Below, piece by piece: positions 9,822-17,354 of a stretch of 42,510 nucleotides of DNA (position 1 is its first letter; each line of letters starts with the position of its first letter). The translations under genes were made by a program, and so were the position numbers. The stretch is from Bacteroidales bacterium (GTDB taxonomy: Bacteria > Bacteroidota > Bacteroidia > Bacteroidales > UBA932). The stretch spans positions 1 through 42,510 of the forward strand of contig JAFYEM010000049.1 in NCBI GenBank assembly GCA_017544265.1, given 5' to 3'. Below the pieces are notes generated by a model. It made no database searches, was not told the origin of the DNA, and worked only from the letters and a program-made list of their open reading frames with translations.

Positions 9822-10697
9822 TTACTTAAGATATATCTTTTCACCGTCCCGGGTGTAACGCATTCCCGGAACAATCATACAGATAGCGTCCATCAACTCA
9901 TCAAGCGTCTCACCGTGGATAAAGCTGGCAGTAAGAATGGCTTTGTCGTAACGGTCTGTCATAAGAATAATGTCCACATTGTAGCAGCGTTCCAAAGTCC
10001 GGATAACTGATTGGATGGATTCGGAACGGAAACATAGGTTATTCTGTTCCCAGGCAACTGATTCCAATGCGTTCACAGGCGAGACGCTAACCTTGCCACT
10101 TGACTTTTCAAAGAGAAAACACTGGTTGGGCTCCAAAGTATAGGTTCTGTCAGGCTCTTTTTCAGGCCAGGCAGTGATGACTCCACGAAGAAGTGTCGCG
10201 CTCACGGAAGAATCGTCATAATAAGCGTCTATGTTGAAGCGGGTACCGTGGACCTTGATGGTAACATCCGTAGTCTTGACAAAAAAAGGATGCTTGTCAT
10301 CGGAAGTGACGTCAAAAGATGCTTCTCCGGAAAGGAATACGCTCCTCTGCCGGCCGAAAGTCTCGGGATACACCAAAACTGATTCGGAATTAAGTATAGC
10401 TTTTGTCCCGTCGGAAAGGACAATTTCACGTATCTCCCCACGGGCAGTAGTAGCCTGGCACATCACCGGCTGTGGTGTCTGGTGACGGGATACCCACAGC
10501 CACGCTGAAAGCGGGGAAAGAATAGCAATAATAGCCGCTGCCGCAATCCCTATCACTGCAAACAGCGGTATTCTGCGACGCTGAACAGCCACATCCATAG
10601 ACTTTTTCATAACCGCATCAAAAGCGGAATTCATTTCCTGGGGAGAAACAGATACTCCATCTGTCTTATCCCATCCGGGGAACTTTTTCATAGGCAT
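9822..10697 (-). CDS. FecR-family anti-sigma factor
   Basis: About 291 residues from the ATG at 10697; the reading frame is open to 10739, but the added residues lack a sensible start context. A cytoplasmic N-terminal segment of about 40 residues is followed by one membrane helix (LFAVIGIAAAAIIAILSPL), then a periplasmic FecR domain (IVLSDGTKAILNSESVLVYP, FLSGEASFDV, HGTRFNIDAYYDD) and a C-terminal DUF4974-like domain (LERCYNVDIIL, LDELMDAICMIVPGMRYTR). Proteins of this family hold an ECF sigma factor inactive and release it when the STN domain of the partner receptor signals. It is the first gene of the susC/susD operon. The cognate sigma gene lies divergently upstream, whereas sigma and anti-sigma are more often encoded in tandem. 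Confidence 0.93.
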   Translation of the reverse strand: MPMKKFPGWDKTDGVSVSPQEMNSAFDAVMKKSMDVAVQRRRIPLFAVIGIAAAAIIAILSPLSAWLWVSRHQTPQPVMCQATTARGEIREIVLSDGTKAILNSESVLVYPETFGRQRSVFLSGEASFDVTSDDKHPFFVKTTDVTIKVHGTRFNIDAYYDDSSVSATLLRGVITAWPEKEPDRTYTLEPNQCFLFEKSSGKVSVSPVNALESVAWEQNNLCFRSESIQSVIRTLERCYNVDIILMTDRYDKAILTASFIHGETLDELMDAICMIVPGMRYTRDGEKIYLK

Positions 10698-10760
10698 ACC
10701 TTTTGTTATATAGACGATTCTCCGGCATATTGCACCCATTCTAAAATCAAATTTTTTCTT

Positions 10761-10768
10761 TATTTTTG
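10761..10768 (+). promoter_or_regulatory. Possible -7 promoter element (TATTTTTG) for the sigma gene
   Basis: The octamer fits the Bacteroidota -7 consensus TAnnTTTG, but no clear TTTG lies 19-21 bp upstream. If used, transcription would begin only about 4 bases before the ATG at 10776, a nearly leaderless mRNA. The 78 bp between the sigma and fecR starts must also hold the promoter of the fecR operon, presumably read by the ECF sigma factor itself. I could not identify that element. Confidence 0.35.
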
Positions 10769-10775
10769 CATTCGC

Positions 10776-11297
10776 ATGCGTTTGGATGACAGCATATTGA
10801 AACGTATAGCGGATGGCGATACCAAAGCTTTCCGCCAGGTATTCGAGTACTTCTATCCGAAGGTGCTTTCATTAATGTGCAACTACGCCAGGCGCCGGGC
10901 TGACGCCGAAGATCTGGCCCAAAATGTTTTCGTAAAGCTTTGGACCAATAGGAAATCGCTTTCGGATATCCGCTCCTTTGACGCCTACCTTTTCAAGATG
11001 TGCCGGAACGCGGCCCTGGATTACTGCAAGAGGCATAAGATATTCTTCGACCTGGATGAGACTTATCCTGAAGAGCAGACTAATGCGTTGGACGAGGACT
11101 ATATCGCCCGGGAGATTCAGCAAATAATGTATCGTCAAATTGCTTCAATGCCAGAAAAACGACGTCAGGTCATTACAATGTCCCGTATTGAAGGAAAATC
11201 TAATGACGAAATAGCCGAGGCTCTCGGTATATCCAAAAAAACTGTTGAGAATCACATCAACGCAGCACTGCACAATCTGCGGAAACTTTCTTCTTAG
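10776..11297 (+). CDS. RNA polymerase ECF sigma-70 factor (Bacteroidota FecI-like type)
   Basis: 173 residues. Region sigma2 lies at about residues 16-80 (FRQVFEYFYPKVLSLMCNYA, then DAEDLAQNVFVKLW, the -10 recognition helix). Region sigma4 lies at about 115-170 and contains a helix-turn-helix (GKSNDEIAEALGISKKTVENHI). The protein lacks sigma1 and sigma3, as ECF factors do. It would direct polymerase to the fecR-susC-susD operon when FecR releases it. It is transcribed divergently from fecR. Downstream, the nuclease gene begins 20 bp after its stop on the same strand, so the two may be co-transcribed. Confidence 0.93.
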   Translation: MRLDDSILKRIADGDTKAFRQVFEYFYPKVLSLMCNYARRRADAEDLAQNVFVKLWTNRKSLSDIRSFDAYLFKMCRNAALDYCKRHKIFFDLDETYPEEQTNALDEDYIAREIQQIMYRQIASMPEKRRQVITMSRIEGKSNDEIAEALGISKKTVENHINAALHNLRKLSS

Positions 11298-11317
11298 GTT
11301 AACAAGGATATTGCACC

Positions 11318-12625
11318 ATGAGCAATTTGATAACCATCGATAAAGAATACAGCAAGTGGATTGACGAAATCGTTAGCCGCTATGAACTCAGACGCATCAT
11401 TGCTTCCTCAAAGGCAAACGAACAACTTCTCCGTTTCTACTGGAGCGTCGGGGAAGATATTGTAAAGAAGAAGGCTGTATCCAAGTGGGGGGACGGTATC
11501 ATTGCGACTATGAGCCGGGACTTGTCAGACCGCGTTCCGGATACCGGTGGGTTTTCCGTCACGAATCTTGGATATATCAAACGCTTCTATGAGCTTTATT
11601 CTCAATTGGATAAGTTTTACCCACAACTTGTGGGCAATACCAAGTATGAGAAGCTGAAGGAGGCCATCTTCCTGGTTCCCTGGGGCCACCATCACTACAT
11701 TATTGACAAGTTCCTGGAGAATCCCAAACGCGCTTTCTATTACGTACAGCTCACCCTCGCTAACGGCTGGTCCCGCGCTATGCTCCTCAACGCCATAGAC
11801 CTTGACCTGAAAGAGCCGGAAGGAAAAGCCATCACCAATTTCCAAAGCACACTGCCCGTACCGCAGGGAGACCTTGCCCAGGAGGTTACAAAGGATCCTT
11901 ATACCTTCGATTTCATCGCCATCACAGAGCGTTACAATGAATATCAGCTCAAACAGGCGCTGATGGAAAATGTCATCCAGTTCCTTTTGGAGATGGGGAA
12001 AGGTTTCTGCCTGAGAGGAAAGGAACACCGTATCAAGGTTGGGAACACCGACCAGCTCATCGACCTGCTCTTTTACAACACGGACATCCATAGTTACGTG
12101 GTTGTCGAGGTCAAGACGGACAAGTTCAAACCGGCCGATATCGGTCAGCTCGGTACTTATGTGGCAGCAGCAAACCACCTCCTTAGGAAAGAAGGCGACA
12201 ACCCAACTATCGGCCTGCTCATTTGCAAGACAAAAGACAACGTCCTGGCCCAATACGCGCTGGAGTCCAGCTCTCTTCCTATCGGAATATCCGAGTATGA
12301 GCTTTCGAAGGCCTATCCTGCCGATTTCCACAGCGCCATGCCCACCATCGCAGAGATTGAAAGCGAAATCGCTGCACGTAAGCTCCTGCCCGGGAGAAAG
12401 AAGAGGAAGATTCTCTCAGATGATACGCTGACTGAAAAGGACAAGACGGTCATCCGCTTCTGCAAGAAACCCCGCAGCGCAGAGGAAATCATGAACAAAC
12501 TTGGCCTTAAAAACATCAACGGAAATCGCCGCCGCTACATCACCCGTCTGGTTGCTATGAGCCTGCTTTCCAAGACCATCCCCGGCAAAGCCACATCTAT
12601 AAACCAGAAATATGTGGCCGTATAG
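11318..12625 (+). CDS. PDDEXK nuclease of the DUF1016/YhcG type with C-terminal winged-helix domain
   Basis: 435 residues. The N-terminal DUF1016 domain covers about residues 10-180 (LLRFYWSVGEDIV, FSVTNLGYIKRFYELY, PWGHHHYIIDK). The PD-(D/E)xK nuclease core is at about 195-345, with Asp249 (DQLIDLLFY) and Glu264-x-Lys266 (VVVEVKTDKF) as the expected metal-binding and catalytic residues, all intact. Residues about 370-435 resemble the winged-helix tail found at the C-terminus of Fic-like and AlbA-type proteins (SAEEIMNKLGLKNINGNRRRYI, KTIPGKATSINQKYVAV). The family is associated with mobile and defence regions, but its biological role is poorly defined. It sits 20 bp after the sigma gene. It is probably an accessory gene; a functional link to the sugar locus is not evident. 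Confidence 0.88.
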   Translation: MSNLITIDKEYSKWIDEIVSRYELRRIIASSKANEQLLRFYWSVGEDIVKKKAVSKWGDGIIATMSRDLSDRVPDTGGFSVTNLGYIKRFYELYSQLDKFYPQLVGNTKYEKLKEAIFLVPWGHHHYIIDKFLENPKRAFYYVQLTLANGWSRAMLLNAIDLDLKEPEGKAITNFQSTLPVPQGDLAQEVTKDPYTFDFIAITERYNEYQLKQALMENVIQFLLEMGKGFCLRGKEHRIKVGNTDQLIDLLFYNTDIHSYVVVEVKTDKFKPADIGQLGTYVAAANHLLRKEGDNPTIGLLICKTKDNVLAQYALESSSLPIGISEYELSKAYPADFHSAMPTIAEIESEIAARKLLPGRKKRKILSDDTLTEKDKTVIRFCKKPRSAEEIMNKLGLKNINGNRRRYITRLVAMSLLSKTIPGKATSINQKYVAV

Positions 12626-12681
12626 CCTTCCTCTTGGATAGACGATACATTTGTAACGCTCTATATATAAGCACAATACTC

Positions 12682-12704
12682 CATACCCACAAGTTGTAGG
12701 TATG
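12682..12704. repeat. 23-bp imperfect palindrome between the convergent nuclease and trmH-like genes
   Basis: Arms CATACC/GGTATG, one C-A mismatch, then ACAA/TTGT around a single central G at 12693. No T-tract follows on either strand, so it is not a standard intrinsic terminator, though it could still fold in RNA at the ends of both convergent transcripts. Its core resembles a perfect 15-bp palindrome inside the nuclease gene at 11620-11634. Confidence 0.6.
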
Positions 12705-12727
12705 ACCAAGTTATCTCACGAGAAATA

Positions 12728-13558
12728 TTACTGTCGGCGCTGGCGGACGGCTTCGTAGAGGAGGATGGCGGCGGAGACTGAGACGTTCAGGGAGTCGAGG
12801 CGGCCTAGCATGGGAATGAGGATGTGGGAGGTGGCGGAGAGTCGCCAGAGGTCGGAGAGACCGGTGGATTCTGTGCCCATGACAATTGCGGTGCCGCGGG
12901 TCATGTCCACATCATAATAAGGGGCGGAATCCTGAAGCTGGGCGGTGAGAATCTGAACGCCGGATTTTTTAAGAAAGTCTATGGCTTCGGCCCCACTGCA
13001 GGCCACGGTGGGTACGGTGAAGACTGCGCCTATGGAGGCGCGGATGAGGTTGGGGTTGTAAAGGTCCGTCAGGGGGTCTGCGACTATTACGGCATCGGCA
13101 CCGGCGGCATCGGCGCTTCGGAGTATGGCGCCGAGGTTGCCGGGTTTCTCGACGGATTCGAGGACCACGATAAGGGGGTTCTCGGAAAGGGTGAGGTCGT
13201 TAAGGCTGAGGCTTCGCTGATGCATTTCGGCGACGAGGCCCTCGGTGGTGCCGCGGAGTGCGATTTTGGCGTACAGGGCCGGGGGAACTTCGACAAGGAG
13301 GGATGCCCGGTCGGAGCCGGGCATGACGCCCGCAGCATTAACGGCCTGCGCCAAGACGTCATGGCCGACCTGATCGGCCATCTCAGGACAATAAAAAATA
13401 GTATGGGGAACAAAGCCGGCCTCGAGGGCGTGGGAGAACTCCCGGCGCCCCTCAACGACGAAAAGCCCTTCCTCCCGCCGCAGGGAAGACTTTTCCTGCA
13501 GGGCGAGAAGATGCTTTATCTTCGGGTTCTGCGCCGAGGTTATCCGCTCGAGCCTCAT
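12728..13558 (-). CDS. TrmH/SpoU-family RNA 2'-O-methyltransferase
   Basis: 276 residues from the ATG at 13558. That start is chosen because its A is the last base of the stop of the upstream gene (TAATG), and because MRLERITSAQNPKIKHLLAL is the normal family N-terminus. The N-terminal substrate-binding domain (about residues 1-95) precedes a SPOUT domain with the three motifs in order: VVLESVEKPGNLGAILRSAD, IVMGTESTGLS and the knot-forming LDSLNVSVSAAILLYE. The enzyme uses S-adenosylmethionine to methylate ribose in rRNA or tRNA; the target nucleotide cannot be assigned. It is the last gene of a lysS-pspC-trmH run on the minus strand. Confidence 0.92.
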   Translation of the reverse strand: MRLERITSAQNPKIKHLLALQEKSSLRREEGLFVVEGRREFSHALEAGFVPHTIFYCPEMADQVGHDVLAQAVNAAGVMPGSDRASLLVEVPPALYAKIALRGTTEGLVAEMHQRSLSLNDLTLSENPLIVVLESVEKPGNLGAILRSADAAGADAVIVADPLTDLYNPNLIRASIGAVFTVPTVACSGAEAIDFLKKSGVQILTAQLQDSAPYYDVDMTRGTAIVMGTESTGLSDLWRLSATSHILIPMLGRLDSLNVSVSAAILLYEAVRQRRQ

Positions 13559-13737
13559 TAATCGACAGGTGCTACGGCCCAGACAATCAGATAGGCCCAA
13601 AATCCGAATCCGCCGCCTATCAGGGCAATCAGAAACAGTATCCTGACGACGGTGACGTCAACATCGAGATAATTTGCAATGCCTGCACACACACCGGCGA
13701 TTTTCCTGTTCTGTCGGTCCAATACTAAACGTTTCAT
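13558..13737 (-). CDS. PspC-domain small membrane protein
   Basis: 59 residues from the ATG at 13737, preceded by a purine-rich GAAAAGAAA. The frame is open for 17 codons more, but those would be encoded by a palindromic repeat, so the shorter start is preferred. Residues 1-25 contain the PspC signature (NRKIAGVCAGIANYLDVD), and a single hydrophobic helix follows (VVRILFLIALIGGGFGFWAYLIVW). PspC-like proteins are small inner-membrane proteins tied to envelope-stress or toxin-regulation functions in other phyla. Its role in this lineage is not established. It overlaps the methyltransferase start by one base and lies downstream of lysS. Confidence 0.85.
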   Translation of the reverse strand: MKRLVLDRQNRKIAGVCAGIANYLDVDVTVVRILFLIALIGGGFGFWAYLIVWAVAPVD

Positions 13738-13750
13738 TTTCTTTTCTTTT

Positions 13751-13786
13751 GAGATTTCTCCCTGCGCTTCGCTTGGTCGAAATGAC
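13751..13786. repeat. 36-bp imperfect palindromic element between lysS and pspC
   Basis: The sequence has nested complementary arms: ATTTC (13754-13758) with GAAAT (13779-13783), CC (13761-13762) with GG (13775-13776), and GCG (13764-13766) with CGC (13770-13772) around CTT. The arms are symmetrical apart from short bulges. It resembles the dispersed GAGATTTCTC...TCGAAATGAC palindromes that I recall from intergenic regions of many Bacteroidota genomes; that recollection is not tested here. Only one copy occurs in the window. Confidence 0.55.
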
Positions 13787-13790
13787 AAGC

Positions 13791-15308
13791 TTAGAATTTT
13801 TCAGGTCTCATCGTGGGGAAGAAGAGCACGTCCTGGATAGTTTCAGCGCCGGTAAGGAACATGGTAAGACGGTCTATTCCGATGCCGATGCCGGAAGTCG
13901 GCGGCATGCCGAACTCCAGGGCGCGTACAAAATCGTAGTCAATATACATCGCCTCGTCATCTCCCTTGGACTTGAGCGCAGCCTGTTCCTCGAAACGGGA
14001 AAGCTGGTCCACAGGATCGTTCAGTTCGGAATAGGCATTCGCGAGTTCCTTGCCTGCGACAAACAGTTCGAAACGCTCGGTAAGGGAATCATCGTAGCGG
14101 CAGCGCTTGGTCAGAGGAGACATCTCCACCGGATAGTCAATTATAAATGTCGGCTGGATGAGATTCTTCTCGCAATAATCGCCGAAAATCGCGTCTATAA
14201 GCTTGCCCGCGCCCATGGTCGGATCCGTCTCGACCCCCAGTTTCGCGCAGGTGGCGCGGAGGGCCGCCTCGTCCATGCCGGCCACATCTACACCGGCATA
14301 TTCCTTAATCGCGTCAAGGATGCGGAGCCGGCGGTACGGCGCCCTGAAGTCTATCTTGTGGCCCATAACATCGGCCTCGGTCGTGCCGTTTGCCGCAATT
14401 GACACCTTTTCCAGCATATTCTCGGTGAACTGCATCATCCAGAGATAATCCTTGTAGGCGATATACATCTCCACGCAGGTGAACTCCGGATTGTGCGTCT
14501 TGTCCATACCTTCGTTGCGGAAATTCTTCGCGAACTCATAGACCCCGTCGAAGCCGCCGACAATCAGGCGCTTCAGGTACAGTTCATTGGCGATACGCAG
14601 ATACATGTCCACGTCCAACGCATTGTGGTGGGTGATGAAAGGCCTTGCGGTCGCGCCGCCGGGGATGGGCTGAAGGATTGGCGTTTCCACCTCCAGGCAG
14701 CCGGCAGAATTGAAAACTTCCTTCATCGCGGCGATAATCTTCGCCCTCTTGACGAACACGTCCTTGACGGAGGGATTCACTATCAGATCCACATACCTCT
14801 GGCGGTAGCGGAGCTCGGGGTCCGAGAATCCGTCGTGGACGGTGCCGTCCGCGTCGGTCTTTACGATGGGAAGCACCCGGAGCGACTTGGAAAGCACGGT
14901 GAGTTCTTTCGCATGCACCGACAGCTGGCCGGTCTGGGTAAAGAACGCAAAACCCCTTATGCCTATGATGTCGCCGATGTCGAGCAGTTTCTTGAAAACG
15001 GTGTTATAGAGCGTCTTGTCCTCGCCGGGGCATATTTCATCGCGCTTGATATAGACCTGGATGCGGCCCGTGGAGTCCTGCAGCTCGATGAAAGACGCCG
15101 CCCCCATTATCCGGCGCGACATGATGCGTCCTGCGATGGTCACATCCTGAAGATTGCCTTTCTCCGGGTCATATTCAGCGGCTATCTGCGCTGCGGTTGC
15201 ATTTACCTTATACTCCGCTGCGGGATAAGGATTGATACCCAGTTCCCTGAGCTTTCCGAGCGACTCTCTCCTTCCGAGTTCCTGTTCGTTCAATTCAATG
15301 TTTGCCAT
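13791..15308 (-). CDS. lysS: Lysine--tRNA ligase, class II
   Basis: 505 residues, the normal length for bacterial LysRS. An OB-fold anticodon-binding domain lies at about residues 55-160 ([32 protein letters not shown]). The class II catalytic core follows, with motif 1 ([18 protein letters not shown]), motif 2 ([20 protein letters not shown]) and motif 3 ([15 protein letters not shown]). It charges tRNA-Lys in the cytoplasm. The ATG at 15308 opens [15 protein letters not shown], which fits the family. It is divergent from the PCMD gene across 75 bp that hold back-to-back promoter elements, and pspC and trmH-like lie downstream on the same strand. Confidence 0.97.
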   Translation of the reverse strand: MANIELNEQELGRRESLGKLRELGINPYPAAEYKVNATAAQIAAEYDPEKGNLQDVTIAGRIMSRRIMGAASFIELQDSTGRIQVYIKRDEICPGEDKTLYNTVFKKLLDIGDIIGIRGFAFFTQTGQLSVHAKELTVLSKSLRVLPIVKTDADGTVHDGFSDPELRYRQRYVDLIVNPSVKDVFVKRAKIIAAMKEVFNSAGCLEVETPILQPIPGGATARPFITHHNALDVDMYLRIANELYLKRLIVGGFDGVYEFAKNFRNEGMDKTHNPEFTCVEMYIAYKDYLWMMQFTENMLEKVSIAANGTTEADVMGHKIDFRAPYRRLRILDAIKEYAGVDVAGMDEAALRATCAKLGVETDPTMGAGKLIDAIFGDYCEKNLIQPTFIIDYPVEMSPLTKRCRYDDSLTERFELFVAGKELANAYSELNDPVDQLSRFEEQAALKSKGDDEAMYIDYDFVRALEFGMPPTSGIGIGIDRLTMFLTGAETIQDVLFFPTMRPEKF

Positions 15309-15329
15309 AGTCTAACTTTTCCAATTCCG

Positions 15330-15337
15330 CAAATTTA
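15330..15337 (-). promoter_or_regulatory. Predicted -7 element (TAAATTTG) of the lysS promoter
   Basis: On the minus strand the octamer matches TAnnTTTG. A start about 4 bases downstream leaves a leader of roughly 18 nt before the lysS ATG. The -33 box is not convincing. The element is back to back with the PCMD promoter on the other strand, only 13 bp away, so the two promoters probably interfere. Confidence 0.5.
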
Positions 15338-15350
15338 CAAAAAATATTGC

Positions 15351-15358
15351 TATCTTTG
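15351..15358 (+). promoter_or_regulatory. Predicted -7 element (TATCTTTG) of the PCMD-gene promoter
   Basis: An exact match to TAnnTTTG, 25 bp before the ATG at 15384, giving a leader of about 20 nt. The upstream -33 position falls in A/T-rich sequence without a clear TTTG. Confidence 0.6.
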
Positions 15359-15383
15359 CCCTCCCGCTCAATGGCGCGGCAAA

Positions 15384-16151
15384 ATGGACATGAAAAAAAT
15401 CGCAACAATTCTGCTAATGGCGCTCGCGGCCCTTTCTGCCGCCGCCCAGGGAGGCGAACAACTCTATAACATGAGTTTCGACAACTGGTCGAAAGTCAAA
15501 GGCGAATGGTGCCTCTGGAGCGAAGGTGCAGGCTCCGCAAAGAAAGTATGGGGCACCGCAAACCGCGGCCTTTCCATACTCGGAAAGAACTGCACCGAGC
15601 CGGAAGACGAAATCGTCGCGGTGAAAGGCCCCGGAAAGAGGGCCTGCAAACTGCACAGCGAAAAAGTCCTCTGGGCCTTCGCCGCCGGGAATCTGTACAA
15701 CGGCAAATTCAACAAAGTGCTCGGCACTTCCGGCGCTGAACTCAGCTGGGGTGTTCCCTTCCACTCCCGTCCCAAATCCCTCTCCGGGTACTATTACTAC
15801 CTTCCCAAGACCATAGACTTCGCCCAGAAGCCCTATACTCATCTCAAGGGCAAAGGCGACGAGGGCTCCGTTGAGGTCATTCTTGCTGACTGGGACGAGC
15901 CGCAGGTGATAAACACCAAGGAGGGCAAGTTCGTGGATGTGGAGAAAGACCCGCACATTATCGGCCGCGGCTTCATACACATCAAAAAAGGCACTGACGG
16001 CTATGTCCATTTCAACCTGCCGATAGAGTACCGCAACGACCGCACGCCGAAGTGGGTCGTGGTCCTGGCCTGCTCAAGCCGCTATGGGGGCGATTTCACC
16101 GGCGGCAACGGCTCGATACTGTATGTAGATGAATTCAACTTCAAGTACTGA
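15384..16151 (+). CDS. PCMD-domain secreted protein (putative carbohydrate metabolism domain)
   Basis: 255 residues from ATG 15384; ATG 15390 would remove two residues. The signal peptide MDMKKIATILLMALAALSA is cut near AAAQ. The remainder has the PCMD jelly-roll pattern: YNMSFDNWSKVKGEW, VWGTANRGLSIL, KLHSEKVLWAFAAGNLYNG, PFHSRPKSLSGYYYYLP and GGNGSILYVDEFNFKY at the end. The family is found on lipoproteins and secreted proteins next to glycan genes in Bacteroidota; its activity is not established. The frame is open far upstream into lysS antisense, but the predicted promoter and the signal peptide fix the start here. A glycosyltransferase gene follows 60 bp downstream. Confidence 0.88.
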   Translation: MDMKKIATILLMALAALSAAAQGGEQLYNMSFDNWSKVKGEWCLWSEGAGSAKKVWGTANRGLSILGKNCTEPEDEIVAVKGPGKRACKLHSEKVLWAFAAGNLYNGKFNKVLGTSGAELSWGVPFHSRPKSLSGYYYYLPKTIDFAQKPYTHLKGKGDEGSVEVILADWDEPQVINTKEGKFVDVEKDPHIIGRGFIHIKKGTDGYVHFNLPIEYRNDRTPKWVVVLACSSRYGGDFTGGNGSILYVDEFNFKY

Positions 16152-16211
16152 TATATCTAGAAACTGACACATATTTTTATTTATAAAGACGCGCAACACA
16201 TAACTGATAAC

Positions 16212-17354
16212 ATGAAGATACTGTTCGTAGTTAATAATCTTTATGCAACGGCAAACGGCCTTTCGGCTTCAGCGAGGAGAACAGTAAGATACTTGAAAGA
16301 TGCAGGGATGGATGTGAGGGTACTCTCCGGAAGGAACTGGGAAGAAGGCGGGCCCCAGCCCGAATACGTCTTGCCGGATTATTATTTCCCTGTTTTCAAC
16401 CCGCTTATTTTATCTCACGGCTACCACTTCGCCCAGAGTGACGTGAAAGTATTCCAGGAGGCGCTCTCCTGGTGCGACGTAGTGCATCTGGAGGAGCCTT
16501 TCGGCATCCAGTACCGGCTTATCAAATATGCAGAAAAGATGGGCAAGCCCATCACCGGGACGTATCACCTGCACCCGGAGAACATGTTTGCATCCGTCCA
16601 TCTGCATAACTGGCATTTCATAAATCACCTTTGCCTGCATCTCTGGGTAAAGTGCATCTTCAACCACTGCAAGGTTGTCACCTTCCCGACCGAGAACTGT
16701 ATGAAGCGGCTTCGCCGTTTCCATCTTAGAGCTAAGATGAAGGTGATTTCCAACGGCGTCGAGCCTGAAAAAGGCATCCATACCGGACATGGGGAAGCGG
16801 ACCCTTTCATAATCTGCTGCATCGGGCGCCTCGCCGTCGAAAGGAACCAGAAGACTCTTATCCGGGCCATGAAATACAGCAAATACGCAGACCGGATCGA
16901 ACTTCACTTTGCCGGACGAGGACCGAGGAACGAGCGCTACTTCCGTATGGCCGAAAGGGCCTACAGGAAAGGCACGCTGAAATACAGGCCCGTGTTTGAA
17001 TTCCTTGACAAAGAAGGCCTGAAAGACCTGGCTTCCCGCTCCGACCTGTATATCCACTGCGCCACGGTGGAGGTCGAGGGACTCAGCTGCATAGAGGCGC
17101 TTCGCCAGGGCGTGGTGCCGATTATCGCGGATGCACACCGTTCCGGAACCACACAGTTCGCCCTCGACGACAGGAGCATCTACCGCGGCCCGAAGAACGC
17201 CCGGCAGCTGGCCCGGAAAATCGACTGGTGGCTGGACCATCCCAAGGAGATGAAGGAGATGAGCGACAAGTATATAGAATTCTCCAAGAGCTTTGACATC
17301 CACCGTTCCATAGACGAACTTGTGAAAATATTCAGGGACGTATGCGATAAATGA
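16212..17354 (+). CDS. Glycosyltransferase, GT-B fold, family 4-like
   Basis: 380 residues. The N-terminal Rossmann half begins MKILFVVNNLYATANGLSAS, typical of GT4 acceptor domains. The C-terminal half contains ICCIGRLAVERNQKTLIRAM near residue 201, LHFAGRGPRNERYF near 231 and the nucleotide-sugar-binding E-x7-E region (VEGLSCIEALRQGVVPIIAD) near 288. No signal peptide or membrane helix is seen, so it is cytosolic or membrane-associated and transfers a sugar to a lipid or polysaccharide acceptor that cannot be specified. Its last four bases overlap the start of the next lipoprotein gene (ATGA). There is no other polysaccharide-biosynthesis gene nearby. Confidence 0.9.
   Translation: MKILFVVNNLYATANGLSASARRTVRYLKDAGMDVRVLSGRNWEEGGPQPEYVLPDYYFPVFNPLILSHGYHFAQSDVKVFQEALSWCDVVHLEEPFGIQYRLIKYAEKMGKPITGTYHLHPENMFASVHLHNWHFINHLCLHLWVKCIFNHCKVVTFPTENCMKRLRRFHLRAKMKVISNGVEPEKGIHTGHGEADPFIICCIGRLAVERNQKTLIRAMKYSKYADRIELHFAGRGPRNERYFRMAERAYRKGTLKYRPVFEFLDKEGLKDLASRSDLYIHCATVEVEGLSCIEALRQGVVPIIADAHRSGTTQFALDDRSIYRGPKNARQLARKIDWWLDHPKEMKEMSDKYIEFSKSFDIHRSIDELVKIFRDVCDK

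Noticed and set aside
13738-13788. Upstream extension of the pspC reading frame (17 codons)
   Set aside because: The extension consists of a palindromic repeat. The PspC family N-terminus and a purine-rich site support the ATG at 13737.
14493-15383. Long in-frame N-terminal extension of the PCMD gene reaching back through lysS
   Set aside because: It is antisense to a clear lysyl-tRNA synthetase. The frame gains a signal peptide and a fitting promoter only at 15384, so the real gene starts there.
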